A DNA stretch of 64,000 bases from Luteibacter rhizovicinus DSM 16549 (GCF_001887595.1 NZ_CP017480.1:1826001-1890000); one strand, 5' to 3'. Positions 1 to 7,726 are shown, counted from the first letter of the stretch. A program made the numbers and translations. Notes: generated from the letters alone by a model not told the origin.

Positions 1-179
1 AACATTCGCTTGACGCCCAGCTCCGCGAAAAGCTCAGAGCTATCGCCCGTTACGGCAGCGGACGTCAGGGCAGGTGAGGCGTGAAGCTGTTCCAGAGCCG
101 CACTCAGCGCGTCCGTGTGAGCGTGGCGCAGCGATGCATCGCTGCCAATCGTTTCCAGTATGTCAATCGTGTCCAGCAT
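1..179 (-). CDS. Putative split-borosin precursor peptide (3' end beyond window)
   Basis: A small reading frame starts at ATG 177-179 with an AAGGGGA ribosome site about 6 bases upstream, and runs off the left edge after 59 codons. It begins MLDTIDILETIGSDASLRHA and continues with a helical, Ala/Leu-rich segment containing TGDSSELFAELG. The pattern (short helices, a GxDAxL motif near the start, and a TGD..L..L stretch near residues 44-54) resembles the leader, or borosin-binding domain, of the Shewanella SonA precursor as I remember it. The gene lies 48 bp downstream of a borosin-type N-methyltransferase gene on the same strand, so the two are probably co-transcribed. The core peptide that would be methylated should lie C-terminal to residue 59 and is not in the window. 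No database comparison was possible. A generic small protein of unknown role is the alternative. Confidence 0.72.
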   Translation of the reverse strand, partial: MLDTIDILETIGSDASLRHAHTDALSAALEQLHASPALTSAAVTGDSSELFAELGVKRM

Positions 180-227
180 GTACTTCCCCTTACTGTGGTT
201 GATGACGCCATGGTTTGAGCGGTTAGT

Positions 228-1064
228 TCAGGCGGTCGCCGCTTCCTGCTCCAGCTTGTCCAACGCAGCAAGCCGCTCACGAATTTCATGGTTTGGCTTG
301 AGCGCGGCGGCCGGCGGGATGACCACGGTCTCTTCGGTCGGCACGTCGACGAAGGGAAGGTCGCGCAGGGCAATGCGGCGGATGCGCGGCTTCTGGATCG
401 GCAGGGTCACCGCGCGGTAGATGATGATCTCGTGGTCGAGTGGGTAGTCCTTGGCCAGCACATCGACCAGCACCTGACGGTATGCGCCGCTGGTGGTGAA
501 GCGGGCGAGAGAGCGATCGCCGACCAGGCCGACTTGCCACAGGACGAGGTAGCTGCTGGGATCGATGCGGCGCTCATAGAAAAGAATCTGGCCGGCTTCG
601 TAGTGCTGGCAGCCCACGGTGCCCGGGTCGATGCCCAGATCGGCGTAGAGGCAGTCCTCGGCGGAGACGCCCGGCTCCATGTGGGCCTGGAAGCCTTCGG
701 CGCGGGCGACCTCGATGACCTTGTGCGGCGACCAGGCGAAGATGCCCGGGTGGCCGTAGAAGACGCCGCAGACGCGCTTGCCGGCGCGGACTTCGACCAT
801 CATCAGTTCGACCCATTCTTCATAGGTCTTCCGGCGCGACTTACCTTCCTTGTAATAAGGCTGCAGGCTGCGCACGTCGGAGTTCATGCGCTGGAGCCAC
901 TGCTCGACGATGTTGTCCGAGAGGCCAGCGAAGATCACGTCAGCCTGTTCGATATGGCTGCGGGACAGCGGGGTGAGGTGGGAACCCAGGGTCATGCCCA
1001 TGCCAACGATGGCGATGCTGCCCTGGCGCGTATCTTTCGGCGGTGCTACGAGAGGTGTGTTCAT
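228..1064 (-). CDS. Borosin-type peptide alpha-N-methyltransferase (TP-methylase fold)
   Basis: This 278-residue protein belongs to the SAM-dependent tetrapyrrole (corrin/porphyrin) methylase fold. It carries the signatures of the borosin backbone N-methyltransferases: GSIAIVGMGM at residues 15-24, an Arg-Arg-Lys-Thr-Tyr segment at 77-81, FYGHPGIF at 102-109, PGVSAEDCLYADLGIDP at 131-147 and an LWQ motif at 175-177. In OphMA and SonM the corresponding Arg and Tyr residues (R77, Y81, Y103 here) lie in the methyltransferase active site. The precursor is not fused to the C-terminus, which ends at EQEAATA, so this would be a split pathway acting in trans on the neighbouring small peptide. Upstream in-frame extension is possible, but family similarity begins just after the chosen ATG. 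No Shine-Dalgarno precedes this ATG. A cobalamin-pathway methylase is unlikely, because no cob genes are nearby and the FYGHPG and GVSAEDxLxADLGxDP motifs are borosin-like. Confidence 0.88.
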   Translation of the reverse strand: MNTPLVAPPKDTRQGSIAIVGMGMTLGSHLTPLSRSHIEQADVIFAGLSDNIVEQWLQRMNSDVRSLQPYYKEGKSRRKTYEEWVELMMVEVRAGKRVCGVFYGHPGIFAWSPHKVIEVARAEGFQAHMEPGVSAEDCLYADLGIDPGTVGCQHYEAGQILFYERRIDPSSYLVLWQVGLVGDRSLARFTTSGAYRQVLVDVLAKDYPLDHEIIIYRAVTLPIQKPRIRRIALRDLPFVDVPTEETVVIPPAAALKPNHEIRERLAALDKLEQEAATA

Positions 1065-1070
1065 CGCGTG

Positions 1071-1076
1071 ATAGTA
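1071..1076 (-). promoter_or_regulatory. Candidate -10 box placing the methyltransferase on a leaderless mRNA
   Basis: TACTAT on the minus strand ends six bases before the ATG of the borosin methyltransferase, so transcription would start at or next to the A of the start codon. This would explain the absence of a ribosome-binding site. The -35 position (TGCTTC at 17-bp spacing) is poor, so the call is tentative. Confidence 0.35.
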
Positions 1077-1238
1077 GGCGAAGTTCCGCGACGGAAGCAC
1101 GCTCGGCCGCACAACTTTTTCAACGTTTCGACGGCTCGCTTGTCTTGCCGAAATTGCATAGTCCGAGTGCGCTTTATGTGGCGCCTTTAGAGCTTGCGGG
1201 CTAGCATCCATGCCGGTTACGCATAAATGCCGGGGCAG

Positions 1239-1500
1239 CCGCCGACGGAAGCTGGACAGGAATTTCTTGCGCGCATGGACCCGATTCTTGCGGCTATCGA
1301 GGACGCCGAGAACAGCGTGCGGGAGACGGCGAGCTGCGTGGCGTGCTCCGGGTCGGCATGCCGTCCCCAGGACATGGTCCGCGAGGCGGTGGACGTCGGC
1401 ATCCGCGTCGGGCCCCTGCCGGACTTGAGCGGCACGGCCCGGCTGATCGGCCAGATGCATCGCGTGGTTGCCGGCATCGGATACCTAGCCGGCGCCCGCG
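1239..1500 (+). pseudogene. Remnant of a LysR-type regulator
   Basis: The plus strand encodes PTEAGQEFLARMDPILAAI followed by DAENSVRE. This is the linker helix that follows the winged helix in LysR regulators. In the next frame it continues as GELRGVLRVGMPS, the start of the substrate-binding domain. It then jumps back, after an internal deletion, to AVDVGIRVGPLPD and SGTARLIGQMHRVVA, typical of the end of subdomain I. The helix-turn-helix, most of the effector domain and the C-terminus are missing, and at least one frameshift is needed to read it. It is therefore a decayed gene, probably the former regulator of the adjacent NmrA-like gene, whose 3' end abuts it. Confidence 0.75.
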
Positions 1501-2265
1501 CTACCACCTCACGCGGGAATACTCCGACTGCTCCAGCCACTCCTGAAACCCCCGCGTGCCAAGCGTTGCGTCCGCACGGGGCAACAGGACGTCCTCGTCC
1601 AGAATGGCGCCGAAGTACGGTGCGTCGGCGTCGAGGATGACGTCGCAAGGCGCTTCGATGTCGAGCAGGAAGCGCTGGACGATGTCGAACAGGCGCTCGC
1701 GCGTGGGCCCGGCGACCTGGATCGAGCCGTTGATCGGCATCGCCACCGCCGCCTCGGCGATCACCGCCGCGACATCGTCGGAAGCGACGGGCTGGATGAA
1801 GGCCGACGACAGCCGCACCGTCTGGTCGCGCACGGCCGAGCTGACAATGTCGACGAGGAACTCATAGAACTGCGTCGCGTGCACCACCGTAAACGGGATG
1901 CCCGAGTGTCGGATGAGGACTTCCTGCAAGGCCTTGCCCCGGAGATAGTGGCTGTCGTCGAGCAGGCCGGTGCCGACGACCGAAAGCGAAACGTGGTGGC
2001 GCACGCCGGCTTCGGCTTCGGCCGCGAGGAGGTGTTCGCTCGCGGCCTTGAAGAACTCAAACGCCGCGATGTCGTCGAACGAAGGCGAATTGCTGACGTC
2101 GACCACTACATCGATGCCGGCCAGTGCCTGCCTCAGCCCCTTGCCAGTCGTGACATCGACGCCCGTCGACCGTGAGGCGGCGGTGGTCTCGTGCCCCGCT
2201 GCCCGGAGTCGCGCCACGACGTTCCGGCCGACGAGGCCGTAGCCACCAATGACCAGGATGTTCAT
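1501..2265 (-). CDS. NmrA-like NAD(P)-binding protein (atypical SDR)
   Basis: This 254-residue cytoplasmic protein begins MNILVIGGYGLVGRNVVARL, a GxxGxxG Rossmann dinucleotide-binding motif at residues 7-13, with a later VVHATQFYEFL segment. Both are typical of NmrA/TMR-type extended short-chain dehydrogenases that act as NAD(P)H sensors or reductases. No classical YxxxK catalytic pair is evident. The start is fixed by a GAGGTAGGT ribosome site directly before ATG 2263-2265. It is a single gene convergent with the LysR remnant and followed upstream by an alpha/beta hydrolase on the same strand. The substrate cannot be told from sequence. Confidence 0.82.
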   Translation of the reverse strand: MNILVIGGYGLVGRNVVARLRAAGHETTAASRSTGVDVTTGKGLRQALAGIDVVVDVSNSPSFDDIAAFEFFKAASEHLLAAEAEAGVRHHVSLSVVGTGLLDDSHYLRGKALQEVLIRHSGIPFTVVHATQFYEFLVDIVSSAVRDQTVRLSSAFIQPVASDDVAAVIAEAAVAMPINGSIQVAGPTRERLFDIVQRFLLDIEAPCDVILDADAPYFGAILDEDVLLPRADATLGTRGFQEWLEQSEYSRVRW

Positions 2266-2397
2266 ACCTACCTCGCGTTCGCATCGGGCGGATGCCGAAG
2301 AAGCCGGCATGCGGCTTGATGCTACGGATGCGGGGAGGGAGGCAGTAGGTCCGACGACGGCACGGGAATGGTTCCATCGCGGCAACAATCGCCGCGA

Positions 2398-3222
2398 CTA
2401 CCTCGCCAGGAGCCGCCGTGACAGCTCGCGGAATGCCTCACCGACGACACCCGGATTCTCGATCCACGGGAAGTGGCCGGCATCGGGTACTTCGCAGGTC
2501 AGGACGTTCGGCGTGCCGTAGCTTGGATCATCCCAGCCGCGCTGGCTGACGATGCGATCGTTCGCGCCCCAGAGGCGCAGCACGGGTATATCGGTGGGCC
2601 ACCAGCGGGCCTTATACGTGTGATCGAAGTTCACATCCGACCACTCGACCGCTTCGCGGTTGTAAGGCATGCGAGCGAGGAGTGCACGACCGGTCTCGAT
2701 CGCCCACGGCTGGAAATTCCACTCCGTCGATTCCAGCACCAGCGTGGTCAGGTTGGCCACGCTGTTGTCGCGCCCGTAGGCAACCAGCGCTTCCTCGAAT
2801 CGTGGCAGCGGGTGATCCTGCGTCATCTGAACGTACTCGGCGTGCCACGCACAATCGGGCGCGGTGTCGAGAAGCACGAGGCCGACGATATGCTCGCGAA
2901 CCTCCGGCGTGGCGAGCAGATACATGCCGCCAGTGGAATGGCCGGCAAACACGACGTTCGGCAATTCCTGCGCGGCCTCCACCAATACGTGTGGCCACAG
3001 CCGGAACGGGTCGTCGTGCTGGCGACCGGTGTTCGAGCCATCGCCCGGCAGATCCACGAGCCAGATCGTCCCCGGCACGTCCATCGCGTCGGCCAGTTCC
3101 TGCAGGCTTTCCGACCCGATGCCCGGACCGCCGGGGAGCAGCAGCCAGTTGAGGTCGCCCGGTCGGGACGAGTGCAGGCGCATGCGGACGCCGGAGGTAG
3201 TGAATCGCGTTTCCAAGGTCAT
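2398..3222 (-). CDS. Alpha/beta hydrolase
   Basis: A 274-residue hydrolase with a complete triad: nucleophile elbow GHSTGG at residues 94-99 (Ser96), acid in LWGANDR (Asp222) and base in PDAGHFPW (His250). The oxyanion-side LLLPGGPG segment lies at residues 27-34. There is no signal peptide, so it should be cytoplasmic. A GAGGAGGGT ribosome site sits immediately before ATG 3222, which rules out the slightly longer frame. It resembles proline-iminopeptidase, epoxide-hydrolase and haloalkane-type enzymes, but the cap region does not identify a substrate. It may form a unit with the NmrA-like gene 132 bp downstream. Confidence 0.85.
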   Translation of the reverse strand: MTLETRFTTSGVRMRLHSSRPGDLNWLLLPGGPGIGSESLQELADAMDVPGTIWLVDLPGDGSNTGRQHDDPFRLWPHVLVEAAQELPNVVFAGHSTGGMYLLATPEVREHIVGLVLLDTAPDCAWHAEYVQMTQDHPLPRFEEALVAYGRDNSVANLTTLVLESTEWNFQPWAIETGRALLARMPYNREAVEWSDVNFDHTYKARWWPTDIPVLRLWGANDRIVSQRGWDDPSYGTPNVLTCEVPDAGHFPWIENPGVVGEAFRELSRRLLAR

Positions 3223-3252
3223 ACCCTCCTCTGGAAGGCCCACATCGTAGCG

Positions 3253-3936
3253 TCAAGGCTCCACGGTCTGCGGATCGATGGGCGGAAGCGGGGCCGTCGA
3301 CAAGCTTGCCGGCTTCGCGTCCGGAGAGCGAAACGTCGCCGGCTGGACGGCGAGCACCCGCTCAATGGCCACCATGCTAAAAACGCCCATGTGACCGTAG
3401 CCTCCCCAGAATGAGACCTTGTGATTCAACGACATTCGTTCGCCGGCGAAGAACCGGCCGACGACGGTGGCGGTCACGGCCCTGGGGCCACGCTGCTGTA
3501 AGAGGCGCTGGAACTGCTCGAAGGTCGCATCTGCTACCAGGTTGCAGGTAATCCCTTCGACGACCAACGGCTCATTGCGGTCCGCACCAATGTCGTTCGT
3601 GCAGCAGTACTTCGTTTGCGATTTCTGCGTTCCACCGTATTCGAGCCACAACCCCATGCCGAAGCCTTGCTGCGAGGGGCAGCCTTCCATCGGCATGGTG
3701 AAGTTCTCGAAGTCGTGCTCGACATAAGCGGTGATCTCGACCATGTCGTGGTTGTAACGGCCTGGGTCGCTTAGCAGTTGGCAAAGGGTGAGTTTGACCG
3801 GCTCGACAGGGCGCGCCCGGATGCCGCTGGAAAAAAGGCCCGCGAAAAGAAGCAGGACAACGGCGGCGATACCCACGCGCTGCTTCGCAACGCTCGTCCG
3901 CAGGTGGCCCACGGATCGTATGCTCGTCGCTTCCAT
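3253..3936 (-). CDS. Membrane-anchored or exported protein of unknown function
   Basis: This 227-residue protein has a basic N-terminus, one hydrophobic segment at about residues 20-37, and then a soluble region. The soluble region carries several cysteines (CQLL, EGCPSQQ, YCCTND, ITCNL) suited to disulfide formation in the periplasm, and ends in a Pro/Ser-rich tail. The start is chosen at ATG 3934-3936 because GGAGG lies 6 bases upstream. The phrases VEITAYVEHDFENF and VVGRF recall OB-fold-like exported proteins, but I do not recognise a named family. It is flanked by a divergent membrane-protein gene. Confidence 0.7.
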   Translation of the reverse strand: MEATSIRSVGHLRTSVAKQRVGIAAVVLLLFAGLFSSGIRARPVEPVKLTLCQLLSDPGRYNHDMVEITAYVEHDFENFTMPMEGCPSQQGFGMGLWLEYGGTQKSQTKYCCTNDIGADRNEPLVVEGITCNLVADATFEQFQRLLQQRGPRAVTATVVGRFFAGERMSLNHKVSFWGGYGHMGVFSMVAIERVLAVQPATFRSPDAKPASLSTAPLPPIDPQTVEP

Positions 3937-4050
3937 CCGTTTCCTCCCTGCCATGGCGTGCGCCGAATCTACATGGGCCAGCCCTTCCCGGACAGCCTCC
4001 CAGTCAGGTTACTCTATACCCTTGGGATGATGCACGAAGGGGGAAAGGGA

Positions 4051-4587
4051 ATGACGGCAAGACAGATCGTTGCGGTTGGTTTGAGGCTGTTTGCACTCTC
4101 GCTGTGCATGGGCGCGATCGACATGTTCTGGCGAGCTGCCGCGCTCTACAACATGGCCGCCGCCTGGGGCAGTCCGCTCTGGTTCGGTGTGCCTCTGGTC
4201 GCGCTGTTCCTCGTGGGAGCGGCGGTCATCTGGATCATGAGCGGTCCGCTGTCCCGTTGGCTCATATCCGGACTCGGAAAGATGGAGGCGACGAAGCCTT
4301 CGACCATCGATCTGCTGGCGGTCGGCTGCATGCTGATGGGACTGTGGTGGCTGAAGGAGTCGCTTATTCCCTTCGTCAGACTCTGGCTCAATGCCCTCGA
4401 GCTGGCACCGGCACGTGGCGTATCGGCTTTTGTATGGCTCGGCTCCGAAGGGAAGGTCGGCGTCGCGATGTACATCCTGCAGATCGTCGCGTCAGGATGC
4501 CTCGTGCGTTGTGCCTACCCACTCGCGCGCTGGCTGCTTCGGCAGGCCCAGGCATCCGAGGCATCGACGTCGCCGATCGAGCCATAA
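4051..4587 (+). CDS. Small integral membrane protein, unknown function
   Basis: A 178-residue protein with four probable transmembrane helices at about residues 8-33, 42-63, 87-108 and 135-157, and a short polar C-terminus. The start is ATG 4051, preceded by the purine-rich AAGGGGGAAAGGG; longer in-frame extensions lack an equally good site. No conserved catalytic motif was recognised. It is divergent from the exported protein upstream and convergent with the next gene. Confidence 0.7.
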   Translation: MTARQIVAVGLRLFALSLCMGAIDMFWRAAALYNMAAAWGSPLWFGVPLVALFLVGAAVIWIMSGPLSRWLISGLGKMEATKPSTIDLLAVGCMLMGLWWLKESLIPFVRLWLNALELAPARGVSAFVWLGSEGKVGVAMYILQIVASGCLVRCAYPLARWLLRQAQASEASTSPIEP

Positions 4588-4611
4588 GGCGCTGATTCGC
4601 CGGAAGCGACA

Positions 4612-5376
4612 CTATCCTCTGACCCGATCCTGCCGCACGACGCACGTCTGCGGATCACTCGTGTGGTTCGCAAAGATCAGGTCACGAAGGTCTTTGTCGG
4701 ACGCGGGCATCGCGATAGCGAAGCTCAGCAACACGCCGTACTGAAGACCGATGTAGTTCATCCACTCCCGCGCAGGTGGCGAGTGAGGCATGCGGTAATC
4801 GAAGACGACGGTGCACCCATCGGGTCGGGTCAGGTGGAGCGGACGGTGCTGCGGGCGAGGCTTTTCCCAGTCGTCGCCAGAGTCATTGCGTAGATCGCGC
4901 ATCGTCCGGGGAAAGTAGGGTGCGGCATAGCCTTCGGCGCATCCGGCGCAGACCACCATGCCGTCGTTCATCCATCCGGCACGCCTACCACCTGGCGCTT
5001 CGTAGCCCACGGCCAGGGTCGAGTCGCCGGTGAACATGGCGTACGCCATCTTCCAGCCGCGGGGTACGAGGGACCAACCGCCGTCGAACACCAGCATGAC
5101 CCGAGCGCGCATCGCCTTGGGAAGCACATCGGTGAATGGCGTGGGTGGACCTTGTTCAAACCATAAGCCGTCTACATCGCGGTAGCCGAGTTCGAAGGCG
5201 GGAATGTCGGTGATCGGCTTGCCGGCGGAATCCTTGGCCACGATCGGCGTCAGGCGGAAGTCCTTGCCGTTTCCATAATCGCCTTTCGTCACCGGCTCGG
5301 GCGGCATCTGCGCGGCTGCCGCCACGACGAAAAACAGGCCGGCGAGGCCAGCCATCCACCCACGTCCTGCCCGCAT
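4612..5376 (-). CDS. Exported protein of unknown function
   Basis: A 254-residue protein with a clear signal peptide (MRAGRGWMAGLAGLFFVVAAAA, cleavage near residue 22). The mature soluble part contains a CAGC motif and several Trp/Tyr-rich segments such as DGGWSLVPRGWK. I do not recognise the family. It is probably periplasmic or secreted. It is a single gene, convergent with the upstream small membrane-protein gene and divergent from the next one. Confidence 0.68.
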   Translation of the reverse strand: MRAGRGWMAGLAGLFFVVAAAAQMPPEPVTKGDYGNGKDFRLTPIVAKDSAGKPITDIPAFELGYRDVDGLWFEQGPPTPFTDVLPKAMRARVMLVFDGGWSLVPRGWKMAYAMFTGDSTLAVGYEAPGGRRAGWMNDGMVVCAGCAEGYAAPYFPRTMRDLRNDSGDDWEKPRPQHRPLHLTRPDGCTVVFDYRMPHSPPAREWMNYIGLQYGVLLSFAIAMPASDKDLRDLIFANHTSDPQTCVVRQDRVRG

Positions 5377-5560
5377 GCGGCGCGCTCCCCCGTCAGGTCA
5401 CTCTTGGTCCGGTAGCCATCGCCCGGGCCGTCCGTGCGGACTCTATATCGGAACGGGATTGCCGAGCACCATCCTCACGTGACGGACGCCAGGTTGGGAG
5501 TCAAGGCGCGTGGCAGTACAGTCCGAGCTGTCGCTCCGACCAGCCAGGTGAGGATGCTCG

Positions 5561-6235
5561 ATGGACTTCATGCGTATCCTGCAGTCGCTCGAAGAGTTCC
5601 TCTACGAGATCATGGGCTGGTTGGTGTTTTACCCCCGCGCCCTATGGAGGACGCTCTGGCATCCGGTGGCCGTCGCCGTCTACACGGGCGAGCAACTGAA
5701 GCAGCCGCGCGAAGAGCAGTTCACCGAGATGGTCAGCCCTCCGCTGATGCTGATCCTGACGATCGTGCTGGCGCATCTGATCGAACTGGGTACGCGTCAC
5801 GGCGCGCCGGTGATCGACACCGTCCTGGGCAGGGAGCTGTTCTCGTCCGAACAGATGGTCATCGCGACCCGCAGCGTCGTTTTCTGCTTCTTTGGCTTGT
5901 TCGGTGCGATGGCCATGCTAAGGCACCAGCGACAGCCGACGAACAGGGAGTCGCTGCGCCATCCGTTCTACATCCACTGCTACCTGCTCGCCCCGTTCGC
6001 GCTGGGACTGGCGATAGCGTCGACCATCATCAGCTTCGCGAAGGGCGACTGGATACTCGTGGGCGCAGCGTTACTGATCCTCAGTTGCCTCTGGTACGCG
6101 TGGGCGCAGATTGCGATCTACGCACGGCTTCTGAAGCTTTCGTGGTGGCGAGCCATGGCGACGGCAGTGGTCGCCAATAGTCTTGCCACGGGCGTGATCG
6201 TCGGTTTGTACCTGGTCGTGGCCGGCGTACGGTGA
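5561..6235 (+). CDS. Integral membrane protein, unknown function
   Basis: A 224-residue protein whose N-terminal third is amphipathic, with a Trp/Pro-rich stretch (YPRALWRTLWHP). Four or five hydrophobic helices follow from about residue 65 to the end. The layout, with soluble N-terminus and helix bundle including a central HPFYIHCYL segment, resembles Yip1-like or DUF-type permease-domain proteins, but the assignment is loose. A GTGAGG site precedes ATG 5561. The 184 bp upstream are intergenic and contain nothing I can name. Confidence 0.65.
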   Translation: MDFMRILQSLEEFLYEIMGWLVFYPRALWRTLWHPVAVAVYTGEQLKQPREEQFTEMVSPPLMLILTIVLAHLIELGTRHGAPVIDTVLGRELFSSEQMVIATRSVVFCFFGLFGAMAMLRHQRQPTNRESLRHPFYIHCYLLAPFALGLAIASTIISFAKGDWILVGAALLILSCLWYAWAQIAIYARLLKLSWWRAMATAVVANSLATGVIVGLYLVVAGVR

Positions 6236-6239
6236 AGCC

Positions 6240-6854
6240 TCAAGGTCGCGCACCGAGTCGCTGTCGATGCGCAAGCTGCTTCGCCCGGTTGCCACAGGCG
6301 GACATGCTGCACCAGCGACGGACGTGACCGCGCGTGTGATCGGCGAACAACAGCGTACAGGTCGGACCTTCGCAGGCCTTCACGTAAGAGAAGTCTTGCT
6401 CGGCGACCAGCGTCGCCATGGCTTCGGCGACCGGAAGGAGCAGCGACTCGGGTGACGTCCACCGGCGCACTCGCTCGAAGCCGATGGTGCCCGAATCGAG
6501 CGCGACCACACGGCCGTAGCCTTCGTCGCGCGCGAGCAAGCGATTCAGCGGGTCGAGCTCACGCAGGCTCGCCGATGTGAGCGGCTTGCCCTTGTGCTCC
6601 CGAACGAATCCCCGGAACCACTCCCGCAGATCCCGAACCTGCTCAGCGAGCCGATCGAGCTCACCCGGCATGGCGCCGCCCCGCATGGCGACGAGGACGT
6701 CCGCCGGTACCAGCTGGGCCTGCCCGAGCCAGTCGATCAACCCGTCGCCGTCGTCGATCCAGTCGATCGTGACGTTCGTCGGCGTCGCGATGGAGTTGAG
6801 GAAATCGAGGCCGGTCGAGTCGGCGATGAGCATGGCGGGGGTAGGGGAAGGCAT
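6240..6854 (-). CDS. CGNR zinc-finger / ABATE-domain regulator
   Basis: A 204-residue protein with an N-terminal ABATE-type ligand-binding domain (LDFLNSIATP, GLIDWLGQ) and a C-terminal treble-clef zinc finger. The zinc ligands are Cys161, Cys166, Cys182 and Cys187, the last within the signature CGNR (187-190), followed by a basic tail. Such proteins are predicted stress-responsive transcription regulators. AAGGA lies five bases before the chosen ATG (6852-6854). It is divergent from the hydrolase-SDR pair at 7018-8497, and the shared spacer carries an inverted operator-like motif, suggesting that it controls that pair and itself. Confidence 0.85.
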   Translation of the reverse strand: MPSPTPAMLIADSTGLDFLNSIATPTNVTIDWIDDGDGLIDWLGQAQLVPADVLVAMRGGAMPGELDRLAEQVRDLREWFRGFVREHKGKPLTSASLRELDPLNRLLARDEGYGRVVALDSGTIGFERVRRWTSPESLLLPVAEAMATLVAEQDFSYVKACEGPTCTLLFADHTRGHVRRWCSMSACGNRAKQLAHRQRLGARP

Positions 6855-6879
6855 GGGCGTCCTTGGGTGATGACAACAA

Positions 6880-6952
6880 AGTAACCGCCTAAAGTGGAGT
6901 TGACAAGTTACGCGGACGCAAATAACCTCGTCGACGTAGTTTAGATGGTTAC
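6880..6952 (+). promoter_or_regulatory. Sigma-70 promoter flanked by inverted operator-like motifs
   Basis: TTGACA (6900-6905), a 17-bp spacer and TAACCT (6923-6928) form a good plus-strand promoter for the hydrolase gene at 7018. The motif AGTAACC-NN-CTAAA-N-T occurs at 6880-6895 and again, inverted, at 6938-6953. The core arms GTAACCGCCTAAA (6881-6893) and TTTAGATGGTTAC (6940-6952) match at 11 of 13 positions. The promoter lies between the two arms, as expected for a repressor or regulator site in the divergent spacer. The CGNR protein is the obvious candidate binder; that link is inferred. Confidence 0.6.
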
Positions 6953-7017
6953 TCGGGCCGTCCTCGCCAGACCGCGCCGGCCACCTTCCCAACATTCCCT
7001 CAGTGGAGCTTCGAGCG

Positions 7018-7710
7018 ATGTCCGAGCAGACCGTCCGCGTTGTCCTTGTCCCCGGCGCCTGGGCCGATGGCTCCAGCTGGTCGAAGGTGATCGTCCTTCT
7101 CCGAAACGAAGGCATCGAGGCGGTCTCGGCACCGATCCCGCTGACGAGCCTGGCCGATGACGTCCAGGCGCTGGAGCGCACCCTCGACCGCGTCGCTGGG
7201 CCGGTCGTTCTCGTAGGCCACGTGTATGCAGGTGCGGTGATCGGCGAAGCTCGCCATCCCCAGGTGCGGGCGCTGGTCTATGTCGCGGCTCTTGCACCCG
7301 ATGAAGGTGAGACGGTCGCGGATGTCTTCTACCGAAACGAGCCGCATCCTCTTGCGCCGACGCTCGCGCCGGACAGTCACGGTCTGATCTGGCTGCCGCG
7401 TGACGCATTCGCGTCGGCGTTCGCACAGGACGCATCGCCCGAAGATCAGGCGTTAGCGATGGCGACCCAGCGTCCGATCTCGCCTGCGTGCATCACGGTG
7501 CCGGTCGGGCGTCCACGGTGGAAGGACATCCCTGCGTGGTACCTGCTGGCCGAGGAGGACCGCATGATTGTCGAGAAAACCCAGCGCTTCATGGCCGAAC
7601 GCATGCGTGCTCGCGTCCATGCCCTGCCGGTCGACCACACGCCGGGCGTCACGGCACCCGATGCCGTTGTCAGCGTGATCCTCGAAGCCGTTCGCGGCGT
7701 CATTCACTGA
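7018..7710 (+). CDS. Alpha/beta hydrolase-fold protein lacking the nucleophilic serine
   Basis: This 230-residue protein belongs to the small esterase / hydroxynitrile-lyase-like alpha/beta family (PGAWADGSSW near the N-terminus). It is clearly related to the exported hydrolase at 27045-27794. The nucleophile elbow, GHSWGG in that relative, reads GHVYAG here (residues 67-72), so the catalytic Ser is Val69. Asp181 (EEDRM) and His207 (VDHTP) remain. It may be catalytically dead, a binding protein, or use another mechanism. ATG 7018 is preceded by GTGGAG. The SDR gene follows after 16 bp in the same direction, so the two probably form an operon under the promoter at 6900. Confidence 0.82.
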   Translation: MSEQTVRVVLVPGAWADGSSWSKVIVLLRNEGIEAVSAPIPLTSLADDVQALERTLDRVAGPVVLVGHVYAGAVIGEARHPQVRALVYVAALAPDEGETVADVFYRNEPHPLAPTLAPDSHGLIWLPRDAFASAFAQDASPEDQALAMATQRPISPACITVPVGRPRWKDIPAWYLLAEEDRMIVEKTQRFMAERMRARVHALPVDHTPGVTAPDAVVSVILEAVRGVIH

Positions 7711-7726
7711 GAGCCGGAGCATTGCC

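Noticed and set aside
1065..1460. N-terminal extension of the borosin methyltransferase frame up to an ATG at 1460
   Set aside because: The added 132 residues are not family-like, overlap the LysR remnant in antisense, and similarity begins just after the ATG at 1064.
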